From Deroplatys truncata (taxonomy: Eukaryota; Arthropoda; Insecta; Mantodea; Mantidae): DNA of 64,000 bases. Shown here piece by piece: positions 17,916-30,695 of the stretch. The translations under genes and the position numbers were made by a program. The stretch's first letter is position 1. Every line of letters begins with the position of its first letter. The notes under the pieces are model-generated. The model searched no databases. It was not told the DNA's origin and was given only the letters and a program-made list of their open reading frames with translations. Location: NCBI GenBank assembly GCA_030765065.1, contig CM060986.1, positions 81,523,573 through 81,587,572 of the forward strand, written 5' to 3'.

Positions 17916-18183
17916 AGCCGGTTCGTGGCTAACGAGATACATCGGTTACGGCGCGAACTAAAATCAGCTGATGCTTCTAGTCCAGTCATGGCCCGATGAA
18001 GTGAAATTACAGTCGCCTAATATACCCATATTCTAAACAAATAAATAAATAAATTTCTCGTTAAATGCATGGAAAACGCACGATTATATTATGAAGCTAT
18101 TCATGTTAGCCATGTTTCAGACTATATTACTACGTAGCGCTGATTCGCGCCGTAGTCTATCTCGTTAGCCACAGGGCCGGTTC
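17916..18183. repeat. Inverted repeat pair, possible foldback element
   Basis: The left arm (17916-17968: GCCGGTTCGTGGCTAACGAG, then TACGGCGCGAA and CAGC) is complementary to the right arm (18139-18183: GCTGATTCGCGCCGTAG, then ATCTCGTTAGCCAC and CCGGTT), with about 170 bp between. It may be the remnant of a MITE or foldback transposon. Confidence 0.6.
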
Positions 18184-18399
18184 TACAATCAACCAATAAA
18201 TTGCCGATAAAACTATTTAGCGAATTTCTTAGCCATTGGTATTATACAATCTCTGGATACCACAGCTCGGAATATATCTTTGCCGATACGTCCTATATCC
18301 GACAAATAGTAAGTTTTCACGTTCATCACTGACACAATTCTTGTCACTAGTAATAATGCTCATGGCAGATGAGGCAGTATTTTTTACACTTAAATGATT

Positions 18400-19180
18400 T
18401 TAGTCAAATTATGTAGTATGTAAATTTAATAACAGCCCGTCTTGAAGCAATATGTGTATGTAATAATTTGTAAAATGTATGTAACAGGCATTGCACATGC
18501 TTATATTATTGTATACATGTTCAATAATGTTATGTGAATATATTACGTAATTTAATAATGTAGGAGCTGTCAGAATAATAAGTTTAAAGTTGGTAACAAT
18601 GAGGTAACAATGAGGTAACCTTGAGGCAATAATGAGTTAGAGAGTTTAAATGCTACTAGTCATTATTAGAGCAGCAATAATGTAAATTTTGAGACAGTTT
18701 AAAAATAGCCAATCAACAACCAGAAAAAGCTTTAGTTAAATGAAGGTATTCTATTGGAGTAGGATTAGCCAATCACAGACTTAAAATACAGAAATTTACA
18801 AGTTTAGACGGTTGAAAACAATTAAGTTGTCTCCAAACAGTGCTCATAACCAGACGTGTTGCTTCTAAACAGTGCTCATAACCAGACGTGTTGCTTCTAA
18901 ACAGTGCTCATAACCAGACGTGTTGCTTCTAAACAGTGCTCATAAGCAGACGCGAGATGTTCCCTCGAGAAATTAATTATGTTTTCGTGTGAGGCGAAAA
19001 TAGTATACGTGTTATAAAGTGCGAGTATTACATAAAAGAATCTCACAGCTCTCTATATCAGTGAAGTGCTATTTAATTTGTGTCAAGGATTAATAAAAAG
19101 GAGTGAATTAAAACTTAAAATCTGTGTAAGCCTACATTCTTCAGTCGCACCACGACCTTGCCAAGATATCCATGTCTCTA
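18400..19180 (+). repeat. LTR-like region with internal tandem repeats
   Basis: It is AT-rich, with short repeats (GTAACAATGAG repeated near 18590-18625), CCAAT-type boxes (AGCCAATCA at 18708 and 18769), a 32 bp tandem array and AATAAA at 19092-19097. The order of boxes, array and polyadenylation signal resembles an insect retrotransposon LTR. No flanking coding part was found; the class is tentative. Confidence 0.35.
18837..18960. repeat. 32 bp tandem repeat, about 3.6 units
   Basis: The unit is ACAGTGCTCATAACCAGACG followed by TGTTGCTTCTAA. The first three units are identical; the last diverges (CATAAGCAGACGCGAG). There are no spacers, so it is not a CRISPR array. Confidence 0.9.
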
Positions 19181-19189
19181 AAATAAATA

Positions 19190-22100
19190 CTGACGCAGCC
19201 GAGGCAAACATAAATATAATATCTAAAGAAACAGTTTAATTACAAAACTACCGGAAACTGTTTACTATACATGCGGTTGCAACTACTACAAGTTGAAATA
19301 TAATACATAATCTTCAAACTGACTTTCCCTACGTAGCAGCAACAAACATTTTCTTCAAATTGGCTTCCATACGTGGAGCTAATAAAAAAAATCTTTTCTC
19401 ACAGAATCGTATTCATCGGATAAAGACGAGGAAATAATTATGTTTCTGCATAACAGGAGAAAGTCTAGGATTAAAAGAGACAGAGATAAAATGATTTTCA
19501 AACATTGCACTAAACTAAATTTATAAGCTTGTTTTTATGAGACACTCGATGTTTCACGGAAGCCTAGAATGAGGCTTTAATTTCGTATATCTTCTGCCGT
19601 TATTTATGAAATCATTGTACCGTCATCTAAAGCATTTTATGGTTAAACCCCTTTACCACTTATAATTGTAGTTTGGTATAGCTCCGGCTATTCCTAATAA
19701 TGGACGAAAGATCCTAATATTCCGCAAGTGACCGACTTCCTTAATCTCTCCCCTGAAGCAACATATAGTAATAGCCACGAATAACCTAATACGACGGCTC
19801 ATTAATGCATTAAGATATTAATTCACAGCTTCTCAGCATACACACATTAATAATTTATTTCTTTAATATTTTGTTCTAAGTTTTATGTGTTATGCATCTT
19901 TTGCCGATATTGTACTTATAATAATTAGGAGGATGTTAAAAACACATATATTCATAATGTACACATGGTAGAGAACAAGTATATAACGTTATAACATGTA
20001 CAATGTAATGCGAGAGGGAAGGGCCATTGTTGGTTATATAAGCAGTAATGGAAATTACGAGATATGTAGTAGAACCTACGTAAGCATGTAACGAACCTTG
20101 GATTCGTGGTTAACACAATGGAAGTCTGTAAACATATATATGTAACATAAACTGTTATTGGATAGTAGCACCAATCGGATACATTGATACATGCCTGTAA
20201 TTCAAATACGTACGTTAAGAAAAGGGTTGAAGGGAACGCTAACAGAAGCTTGTCAGACTTCGAGCAGGAAGGCCGTGTAGATCTAAATAGACGCTAAAAC
20301 TACGTATTTAAAATCTACCAGATATACATATTTTAACATAACAAAGGTAATAGGGATTTCTGAACATCATATGTGGTTTATCTAAAATGCAAGTGAAATA
20401 GTTAACAAAATACTTGTGTGTAAAATATTTTAACCTCGACAGTCTTCGTAGGTACACGTGTTCGTATTCTAATACACAGGATTTGCAAATCCTTATTAGT
20501 ATTTTAGTAATTTACGAGTTTAAATTATAAGGTGTTTTTATACACCGTGGCTTAAAAGAACTTCTAACACAGTACACGAGCTAAAATCTTTAGATATATC
20601 GCACTAGTGAGTACATTAGTGCGATAACCTTCAGTGTGATAAACTATGATTTCAACTCCAACCACATGCATAAATTACTCTTTGTATTTGCACATGTCTA
20701 ATAACTGGAGTTTGTTTTATTAGGTTTTACTTTTCATTATGTCTTTTTACAGGATTAATTTCTCATGGTGCTCGTTATCTGTTCACACAAGTCATCATAC
20801 TTGCATTTATCGCAATTCGTTGTAGAGTTAACCCATACGTTATATTGGCAGCTTTCTTTGATCTAAAACGTTATTCTTTTGTCTATCCTACATAAATATT
20901 AAATTACGGAAAACTAAATGCGAAAAAACTGGCTGACGGAAAAAGTACTATCAGTGTCACTAGCTCTAACATCATACGAATATTATAACATGTTTTTCTA
21001 ATATTCTTGGCGCAGAATAGCGTTTTAAGTGTGTTAAATGACATTCCATCCTGTATATCTTAATAAATGTCGGTAGAGCGGTTCCCTATTTTATTTCGAA
21101 ACAGACCATTCTGCTCCTTCAAAAGAAAAGCTAAATTTAGTTACACTAACTTGTTCTTGCTGTATACATGGAGATGAAAGGGATAATATTTATTCACAAA
21201 GCCCCTTTTGCATACGTGAATAGGCTTCTGTAGACACCTGGCGCTAGTCAGCTTTTCGCAACCACGTATTTCTCCTGCTTCAGCCGCCGTGAAAAGTAAT
21301 TGGAAATGTGTAAGTTTTCTTCATTAATTAACTCCTTTGTGAACAGCAACGCATCACATAGAATATACAGGAAAGCTTTTATACTGATTATGAAGATATA
21401 CAGCATATTTTGCGCCAGAACAGAGCTCTAAAAGAAGCTAATAGCAAGTGCTGGATGAATTCCTAAAGCCAGTATTTCAAAGAAGTCGGTCGATAAATTC
21501 TCCTGGGGAAAAATGCTAGATGAAAGTTTCAAAGCCAGTGAGGGCACGTAGATATACATGCTCCGGTACTAAAGAAACATACACGCCAGCTTTAACCTCT
21601 CTTATAAGAAAAAAAAATACCGCACGATGCTGAAGTTATCCAAGTTTAGAGTTGGAGAAAGACTGTGTTTGCCGAGCTGCCTTAGTGTGGCATATTAATT
21701 TTATTGTCATTACCAGACGCACTGTTGTACTGTATTGCTGCTACCAGATGTAGCATTATTGGGTCTCCTCAGTTATATTTCGGCTTAACGGTCTCTCCTT
21801 TCGGTGCGGATCACGCTAAAGGGAGAGATCTGTTTGAAACTGTCTGGTGTGACGTCAGCCCATTCTGGCTTTGTCTAGACACTGTTGGTGGGGGGAAAAT
21901 ATAGTGTCACTCGAGTGGAAGGGTCGTTGGGACCAGACGTGTGTGGCCGGTCTACGTCTGTAGCATCTCCTTCCACCCGTTTCCTAGGTTAATTATGTAG
22001 AGAAGCCAAACGTTTTTCTGAATAAATCCAAGGTGATATGTGTTATGTAATCTTTCAGTGTAGTATAAAACCCCACGCCTTCCCCTTAATTCTACACACC

Positions 22101-22320
22101 AAGGTCCCGGACGTTTTGCTGCCAGCGAGTTGCGGCCCCTTCCCCCATGTGCGTGTTGGGGTGACCTAAATTAATCATTTTTGACCTTCATCCAACATGT
22201 AACAATATTACACCTGAAAAATTAGGACCAGCTATTGTTGCTTAAAGTACAAAGCTCGTGATAATCACATTCTACCAAAACGCACATTGAAGTTTTGTGA
22301 TAAAAAAAAAGCGTATTAGA
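19190..22320. other. Gene-free region
   Basis: No coding frame or RNA gene that I can support. A GC-richer block at about 21680-22190, with AT-rich flanks, is unidentified. Short similarity exists between ~21615 (ATACCGCACGATGCTGAAGT) and ~24735, suggesting further old repeats. Confidence 0.4.
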
Positions 22321-22324
22321 AACA

Positions 22325-23285
22325 TCTGATGGGTTATATTCAAATGGCTTTTATTACCCTCTATCGCTTATTACTGGGTATAATAATTATTCTTACGAAG
22401 GTTTATTTTGCTATCTACTTCATTTTAATACAAATAAAACTTTCCGGAAATATCAGCATTAGACATTTCGTTACAGATACAAAGAGAATGAAAATGTGGC
22501 GCTATAGCCCGCGAAGGGCTGGGCTTACCAACCTGACTGCCGGCCTCATACCCACGTGCCCAAGGCTGAGGTGGGTGATCATATACAAAGCGAATGGCGA
22601 TAGTCAAATGCTTTGGAACTGGACGCTATATGCTGGCCTTAAAGTTCCATACTTTCTGTTTGATATCTTAAGAAACAGCTGAAAATCGACAGGATTTTAA
22701 AATAGTGGCTAAGTACTGATCAATTCAAACGATTAATAACGGATATCTCGGATATGGCTAGTGCCACCAAAAAGCGTTATTTGAAATAAATCGTGTGTTT
22801 TAAAGCGATCTACACTTTTTGTGTAACACGTTTACGTCCACCACGTAACGTTTACCAGTTATACAAGATTATACCAAATGTCTTCCGAATGAAGGACTTC
22901 AGAGGCTATTCTAAAAACATTCGAAGTATACTTGTATTTTTAATGTAAATATCTATAATATATGATATTTTAATCGAAATAGAGCCATTTAAAAGAAAAG
23001 AAAATATTTCTAAAAACGTTCCATATAAACGGAAGTTTGGAGTAGGGGGTTTTCTAGTAAACCTGTGCATCACATATTTGGAGGGTGCTGAACCTAAATA
23101 CTAAGTTTGGTATATATATGACTTCATGTTTGAGACATGATACAGATGTGCATACGCGGACCTTTTTTTTAAATTGTTTTTATCGAGGGACCTCAAAACG
23201 TGCATTTATTGTAAAATATCGGTAAACTGTTTTTGGTGTAATGCAATATCTTCTCTACCCACTATGTACAGTCCGGTACAAAAAA
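22325..23285 (+). repeat. ACTTTCTCTAC-ended family copy with a small insertion
   Basis: It carries the family landmarks ACCCTCTATCGCTTATTACT, GGACGCTATATGCTGGCC, TTTACCAGTTATACAAGATT and, near the end, ACCTCAAAACGTGCATTT. The terminal inverted repeat is eroded (ATCTTCTCTACCCACTATG). A GC-rich ~90 bp piece at 22505-22595, absent from other copies, may be a SINE fragment. Confidence 0.7.
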
Positions 23286-23389
23286 AGCCTGCCGATGCTT
23301 TTGGTTTCCTATAGAATGTTCCTTCTTTTAATGTTGGCAACATCCCCTTAACAGTTGTGCTCCACACCTACCCTGGTGTGCTAACACCT

Positions 23390-24580
23390 TATTGGGTTGA
23401 ACAAAGTGAGCGGCGAAAGGGATGGGAAACGGAGTCATTTTACCTGCATGTCTGCAAGGTACTCGCCAGACACTCGCCAAATCTGTCCGTCTCGCCTCTT
23501 ATTGGTTTGATGTCAATAGTCTGGCACTGAAACCCTAACCAGTGAACAATGGTCGATTTCGGGCTCAGGAATGAAGAAACCCGGGGGAATTGAGTAACAC
23601 AAACATTATGTGATAGATAGATATTTATTTTTATCTTATAGAGCTTACAAGCCATAAGCTAAATAATATAAAATTACAACTTAAAATTAAGTGAATGCAA
23701 ATCATAAGCGCACACTTTAGTCACAAGCAATTAATAAAGTGAAGTGGTTGGATGAAATTAGTTTGTAAACAATTTCCTCTATTTTTATATCATTCGAAAC
23801 GAACAAAGTATATGGACAACAAAGCGAAAAATTATTGCCCTTAATGAACAAGGTTATATAACAGCGAGGGCTGCTGAGTTTTGGAGTACTCCTAGAAAAG
23901 CGTCCAACTGTTGTAAGAAAGACCACGAAGGTAGTTACTGGACTCTCAAATCTGGTGGCCTATTTCATTAGGAATGCATAATGTAGTCCGCATGGCAACA
24001 GAAGCTCCAGAACATTTTGCAACGGGATACAAAGAAAACTTAAAGGGACATGGGAAGAAAACAGTTTAGTAATAAGGTTTTCAGGAGAGATAAAAGAGTG
24101 CTTTACTTTGAATAACTTTCATTTAATGGATTAGGGCATTATGAGGTTATATTATTATTTTTTTTAATTTTTGCAAAGCAACAAGAGCAACAGACATATT
24201 TAGTTTTAATTATAAAATATTACAAACTAGCATGGTAAGGAAGTAGCCTAGTATTTTCGCTAATTCTTTTCAAGTAATGCAAGCCTCTTTATATCGTTTA
24301 TTTTGAAAAACTGATTTAAATGTATTTAAGATAATAGTAATTCCGAATTAACTATGGAAAGGTAATACTAGAATAAAAAAAATCAACGCCTAAGTCGGGA
24401 TCAAACCACCGATCTTCAGCTTCCCGTACCACCCGCCGTCTGAGCTATGGTGCCGATATGATAAGAAGTCCTGAAGTTCTCCATGCGACTCTAATTTTCC
24501 CGGTAAAACACAAGGCACAAGACATTCTCAACTTCTCTTGAGATAATATATAAATCAATGTCGACTTACATAATTTTTCA
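23390..24580 (+). repeat. Long dispersed repeat R2, copy A (with tRNA-like segment)
   Basis: It matches 45640-46745 in reverse orientation over more than 1 kb. Shared blocks include AACAAAGTATATGG, AAAATTATTGCCCTTAATGA, ACGGGATACAAAG and a tRNA-like segment (24395-24460, minus strand) with a B-box-like GGTGGTTTGATCCC. It is probably a mobile element of unknown class. Confidence 0.65.
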
Positions 24581-24779
24581 CTCTGATTTTACCTTTCCAG
24601 TCTACGGAAGAAAAATTAATAAAACAGAATTGATAATATTTTCTTACTGAATTTAAAACTGCCTTAAATCCTAGTCTCTGGCACATATCCACCATACAAA
24701 AGCCGCACTCAACTTCGGTTGCTAGAAAGTAAAAATACCGCAATGAAACTGAAGTTATCCAAGTTTTAGAGACAAAAAC

Positions 24780-25510
24780 GATGTTTACCGGTTCTACGAA
24801 AATGCACATTTTAGATTTTCTGATCGATAAAAAATATATTAGAAACATATCTGAAATGTTATTTTCGCACTACTTTCTACTACATACTTTTCGTACCAAA
24901 TCTTATTTACTTATCTCCTTCCACGTTTACGGAAATGAATTCATTACACATATTGTTGTAGGTACAAAGGGAATACAGGAAGTTGAAGCGATAATCAAAT
25001 CTTTAAAATCTTGGCCGCTATGTACTGGCTTTAAATTATAGTCTTCGAATAACTACGAGAAACAAAAGATGGTGAATGGCACTTCAGAACAGCATAAATT
25101 ATTTGGTAATTCAAAACAACAACGAGTGTTTAATGCCACAAGGAAATGTGAAAACTTTGTGCTTTAATGAGATCTACATCTTTTTTGTAGTAATCTTTTG
25201 TCTTTCAGCAGTTTACCAGTATACAAAGTACACAAAATCCATTCAGATTGAAGAGGACTTCACAGGCTATCGTAAAACTTAAAGATATACAATGTGTTTG
25301 TTCCGCAAATATCTTAAACCCACTATATATAAACTAAAATAGTTAAGTCATCTTTGAAAAAACACCAGTTTCCGATTAAAGCACAGTTTGAGACGTAGAG
25401 ATTTCCTTGTAAAATCTTCGTTGGAAGATGTTAAAGTTAAATAACAAGTGTGGTTTTTGTACATTATGCGTTTTAGTTACGTTCTGTACATACACAAAGA
25501 AAGTTTAAAG
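24780..25510 (+). repeat. Degenerate ACTTTCTCTAC-ended family copy
   Basis: Eroded landmarks appear in order: a TTACACATATTGTTGTAGGT region, GAGATCTACATCTTTTTTGT, TTTACCAGTATACAAAG, GAGGACTTCACAGGCTATCG and TCTTCGTTGGAAGATG. The proximal terminus and (CA)n tract are not preserved. Confidence 0.5.
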
Positions 25511-27200
25511 TTAAGTTCAGTGAAAAGGGTCGGCTAACGTTAAGTGATGAATAAGCGATTAAAGCCTTTAAGCTCACTTGATGTTAATGTACGGGGTGAA
25601 CAGTCCTTAGCGGGACTGGTTTCGGGGCGTGCGACTGGCGGGCAAGGCTGGTTACAAGTCCGCAGTAAATATAGCAGGGTTTTCTAACACTCATAATAGA
25701 AGCACATAAAATAAAAGTAAATTACTCATTTAAACCAAACAAGGAGACGTTGGAACTGCCTCACTTTGTTGTTCAAGTATTTCTGGTACCTACTTAGGAA
25801 ATTGCCCATTACACTCTGCAGTTCCCTGTAGGAATGACAGCAATTTCTTAACGAATTTTATTTTTAAGTTCATCTAAAGTGTGTGGATTTGTTTTGTAAA
25901 TTTTCTCTGTTAATGCTCCCCAAGAGGTAAAACTCGCAGGTGGTTAAATCAGGAGGAAGAAGGGACATTAAAAGAGAAAGGTGCTTATGCAACAAAGTAA
26001 CTATTGAAATTGACAAATATATAAATATAATATCCTCTTAGAGGCAACAACATAATGCCGGTATTAATTCTACACTTTGTTTTGATTTCCACTTCAGAAT
26101 AACAGTTAAGGCATTTGTGTATTTCAACGCTTTAGGTAACTTATTTCTCAACCGCCACTCCGTCTACAAGGTCGAATCGCTAATAAGTTCACATTAGGCT
26201 AGCTAACTACCGTTTATGCGAATTAGTAACGTGCACTATGGAAGGTTATTTGTCACCCCTCCATCGTTTCGAACCAAGTATTACATCGTCATTAATTCCT
26301 GTTTGTTACTTGGGATTTGTTTGAAGCCGGTCATAGATAATAAGGGCTTGGTGAAATTTATTGTTTGTTAGATAAATGTGAAACCTTACAGAATGGGTTC
26401 TTTTTGTTTCCAAGTGTACGTAGTCAATACAATCTTCACAGCTCCTTAAACTTAGGAAATTTACGCATCATGGCCACAGCAGACACTCGTTATTGATACG
26501 AAAGGCAGGTGAGAGACGAACGAATAACAGAGATTCCGGTATATATTGCCTGGCTTTTCCTGTCAAACTCTTTCTATCGCCTTTTCCTTCCAGTAGCCGT
26601 AGATCACGAGCACTGCATACAAAACTGAACATGAACGAAATATACAGACTACGGTACCTCTACTCTTTCTTCCTCACTTCTAAAATCTAGTGATCGAGGG
26701 GAGCAAGAGGAATTTTAATTTCCATAATTACCTCGTTAGTGTTAAATGCACTATAATTGAGGGAGTTGGTTAGATACGTGTACCGCATGATCAAATTAAA
26801 TTATTGATCTTTCGAACTGAAGACTGATACAAAGAAACAAAGGACAGAAGCTGAAGGCGTGACGTAATTGCAAGTTTGTTCAACAAATAATTTTCCCTCA
26901 AACTTCGTATCGTCAACATTGTGTATTTACTCCAAGTTTGCTTCCTTTCTCTTTGTGCCTACGAGCATTATCGTGCAGGAAATATACAAAGCGTGTGATA
27001 GGAAACTAGTTCTGTGCCCTTACGGCCAACCTCTTTGATTCGTTTTCAGAGGCGTTTTACTTTCACCTAATAAAAACGCAAATTGTTTTGAGGCGGCGCC
27101 GGGAAAGAGAATTAGAATTTTATTGGGTTCTTAACTAAAGAAAATGCCGCGATATAGGTTTATTACAACCTATTGAGTGAAATAAGAACAAAAGTACTAA
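25511..27200. other. Gene-free region
   Basis: I see no supported gene. A B-box-like GGCTGGTTACAAGTCCGC near 25650 may mark an old tRNA-derived repeat. The remainder is unidentified AT-rich sequence. Confidence 0.35.
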
Positions 27201-27204
27201 TGTA

Positions 27205-27760
27205 CTTATCGAGCAAGATGGTTCCACACTGTCGTATTTGGGTGGTCGCGGGTTCGGTTTCCGTCGGGGTGGCCACTCTGATCATAGGTTTTCTTCGTGG
27301 TTTCTTCGAGTCGATAAGGAATGCTAGAGTGGTTCCCCTTTTATCATGAATTTCCTTTCCCCATCATTTATTTCCATCTGTTTCAGGATTGAGAGACTGG
27401 GCGAAGGCGGTTTGTGTGTTGCGGCAGGACGGTAGAATTTGCGCTATGGAAAGATTGTATCCCTGGCGCTTGACGGAACTGCTGGGTCCCCCTTACTCCC
27501 TGAGAGGTGTCCCGTCTATCCCCAGGTTGGGTGTCTCAGATCGATCTAGTGTGCAACAGGATTGGTATTATGTTGGAATCGTTAGGGATTCCGTCATTGC
27601 TAGCGCACATCGTCGTCCAGATCTGCTCACCCGTTAGTTCTGCCCTTCATTTCAAGGATCAAGTTGGAAGCAAAATGGGCCCCACTAAGATCTACGTGCG
27701 GTGCTGTGCTGTGCTGTGCTGCAGTTACTGCCCCTCCGTCTGACTATTCTTCACCCTGCC
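27205..27760 (+). mobile_element. Long GC-rich SINE (family S1), copy 1
   Basis: A tRNA-like head (CGAGCAAGATGGTTCCACAC, then GTCGCGGGTTCGGTTTCCG) is followed by a ~500 bp GC-rich body with TTTCTTCGTGGTTTCTTC and a TTTCAGGATTGAG landmark, ending near a (GCTGT)4 run at 27700. It shares this layout with 30130-30695 (reverse), 32615-33235 and 61963-62560. Confidence 0.7.
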
Positions 27761-27900
27761 CTTTACATACTTACTTGTGAAGTACAAGTCTAAAAAAAAT
27801 TAAGTATGAATCATGGCAAACGCTCATAAAGAAAATGTAATTCAGGGTGTGATGCAGTAGGTTCAGATTAAAGCGATTATTCTCAAAACCTAAAAGATAT

Positions 27901-28155
27901 TGTTATACACCGGGATGGTGCCAAAAGGTTTGCAGCTAAAATGTTAAATTTAGTTACCCCGGCATAAACATTGGGGAACATAGCTGCTACAAGGCAAGCG
28001 AAAGATACCAAGAACTTGCTGCACTTAGCTAAAGCGGGCGTGGAATGTTTATAAATAATTACATTTGAATTCACGTTTTGCTCAGGTTTATTATAAATTA
28101 AGGTGCTCTGCATGGTACACGAAAGGTTACAGACAAAACACTGGGGGAGATGCCC

Positions 28156-28224
<69 letters not shown>

Positions 28225-28463
28225 CAACACGTACTCTTACACACATGTTAACACACATGACTCTTACACGACACCGGATACGACTGACACCAAGCCAACC
28301 AAAGCCACACACAAAGGGAGCTATTCCCTCAATAATTGCCTTCACCCCCAATGGAATTGCCGCGCCGGACAAGAACTCAACACACAAACACGACAATTAG
28401 CTCAACAATATTATACACAGTAATAATGTGTCCGACACGACAATACACACATATGCTACAATA
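27901..28463 (+). repeat. LTR-like dispersed repeat, copy B, with expanded (CA)n
   Basis: It starts TGTTATACACCGGGATGGTG, contains GTTACCCCGGCATAAACATT, and ends ATGCTACAATA. A long (CA)n tract interrupts it at 28159-28221. Same family as copy A. Confidence 0.7.
28157..28221. repeat. (CA)n microsatellite
   Basis: About 31 uninterrupted CA units. Apparent reading frames across it encode only dipeptide repeats and are not genes. Confidence 0.97.
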
Positions 28464-28704
28464 TGACAACTATTAGTTTCCACAAGCCTAAATACAGTGG
28501 GACTGTTTACCTTTTGTGAGTGAAAAGTTCTGGATGAGAAACCTACTCTGAAGGACCAGAAGACACAGCCTGCGCCACCTATGTAACGCAGTGACTTGAT
28601 GGAAGTTTCAGTAAATAAATAGCTACAAAATACACGCTCTCTCGTTCTTATTCTGATAAACTCCAAACACCTACCTTCGCTTCGACATGTAAAGTATTCA
28701 ACTA

Positions 28705-29462
28705 GTGAAATGCAACAAAAAAATCTGATGTGTTACACTCACATGACTTTCTCTACTCTTGTACAAACTATTTTTACAAACGCTTATTCTCCATCTACTT
28801 CATGTTAATCGAGATAAACATTTGCTGACTATTTTATTGCTAATTTTCTTGTAGATGTAAGGGGAATACATATTTACAAAGGGCAATATAGAAATACAGT
28901 AGCCTTTAAGCACATACATATCTCTTAATAGCTGGTTGCTAGGTGCAGCACCATTCCCTTTGCCACAGATTATAACTCTTTGCATATCCAAGACAAAAAA
29001 ATGAATAACCAATTCCCATTTTAGAAAATAAGTATTGTAAAATTTAAGGGAATAACAAGCAATATCTCGAAAATGGTTCACTCAACGAAAAAAAATGTAT
29101 ATGACATAAATTGTGTATTTTAACCCGATCTACATTTTGTGTGTAGTAAAATTTTGTCTATCTCTTATGGTTTACCAGTTATGCAAAAGACGTTCACAAT
29201 GGAGAATACTTTTGGAGACATTCCCATAAAATTCAAGATATACATTTTATTTGTCATGAAAATATCTTAAACCTATGATATTTTAATCATAACCGTTAGA
29301 GCCATTTTTGAGAAAGTTAAACTTCTCGAAAAATCTGGGTAATCTGGGGTGGGGTGATTTTCTTGAAAACCTTCGTGTCGCATCTCTGGAAGATACTGAA
29401 CCTAAATACCAAGTTTGGTGTTTATCCGACTGTTCGTTTCTGAGTTATGCTGTTCACAGACA

Positions 29463-29500
<38 letters not shown>

Positions 29501-29632
29501 GACAGACACACACACACGGACATGTTTCCAAAAATGTGTCTCAAAACTTGTATTTCCGGTGAAATCTCGGTATCGAATTTTTGGGTGTAATACAATACTT
29601 CCCCTACTTACTATACGTAGTAGAGAAAGTAA
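28705..29632 (+). repeat. ACTTTCTCTAC-ended family, best-preserved copy
   Basis: It begins AAAAAAATCTGATGTG, then CACATGACTTTCTCTACTC, and ends ATACGTAGTAGAGAAAGTAA. The short inverted terminus ACTTTCTCTAC is perfect at both ends. The internal (CA)n tract is at 29461-29516. This copy served as my reference for the family. Confidence 0.85.
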
Positions 29633-30129
29633 AAATAATAGTTCGTGTGTTTTTGAACCGGTGATTTCTCGGGAAAGAAATGTAAGCATTTGCTAATGTG
29701 CGGCTTTATAAAGATTGACGGTTTGTACTTCTTTAGTAGGTATTTCACTTAACATTTTTAAGCTTTTGTTTATTATTCTTATTCTTTTTAATACACCAGC
29801 GTAGTCAACACAGTTGGTTTTGACCTTCAAATATTTGTGGACCGTCCCCTAGAGCAGAACATAGGTAAACAAACCAACTACGAGTTGCGTATGGTCAAGC
29901 AGCCAGTGGTTTACACACAAATATGAGAGATTCTTTCTTTATTACCTTAAGTCCAGTATTTCCTTCTGTCCAGGTTTTAAAGCTTATAATTCTTATGCCT
30001 GGTAATGGTAACGGAAATGCACTTACATTCTGAACCAAATGTTGTAACTAAATGTTTAATTTATAAACACTGCAAGGAAAAAAGATGAGTAAACCTGAAA
30101 ACATAGCTGTTGAAAAACAAGATACTTGG

Positions 30130-30695
30130 CACATCACTAGATCACTAGGACTTGGGAGCGGAGGGGAACTTGACATCTGGATCTTTTGTACCAGATCCCT
30201 GCAGGGACAGACCCAGGAGGGAGGGGTGAGGTGAGAGGAGACAGAGAGCGGCCGGACCAAGAAGCACCACAGGGCAGAGGACAGAGTCTCTGCGTTTTTC
30301 TAGATTGAAACTTCCCAATGGCAGCTGGTAGAACCGGCTCCCCCCTTAAAGCTTGCACGTCCCATGGGGGCCCATGACTCTCTCTCCATTCCGATAGGGA
30401 CGAAGTGTTACATAAGTATCATTTTCCCTTGGCATGCAACTCTCTCCTGCCAACAGTTGCAACCGGAAACAGCCAAGCAGATGAAAGGTGAAGGGAAATG
30501 AGAATGGAAGTGAAATGGAGGGATAGAAAATTCGGGGGATGTAATGAACCTTCCCAGCATCCGCCTATTGACCCGGGAAAGCCCCGAAAAAATCGTTGGT
30601 TCAGGAAAGTTGGCCGCGGGAGTCGAACTCACGACCTCCCAAATGCAGGTCACAGACGTTGATGCTGAGCCATCCCGCTCGGTACTGGATCACTA
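30130..30695 (-). mobile_element. Long GC-rich SINE (family S1), copy 2
   Basis: On the minus strand it starts ACCGAGCGGGATGGCTCAGC, with the B-box region GTGAGTTCGACTCCCGCGG; the head is close to that at 61963. The GC-rich body runs down to about 30130. Confidence 0.75.

Noticed and set aside
18837-18960. CRISPR array
   Set aside because: The 32 bp units are directly adjacent without spacers, and the DNA is eukaryotic.
28065-28423. Frames with (His-Thr)n or (Cys-Val)n across the (CA)n tract
   Set aside because: Dipeptide repeats come from the microsatellite, and the flanks are the LTR-like repeat.
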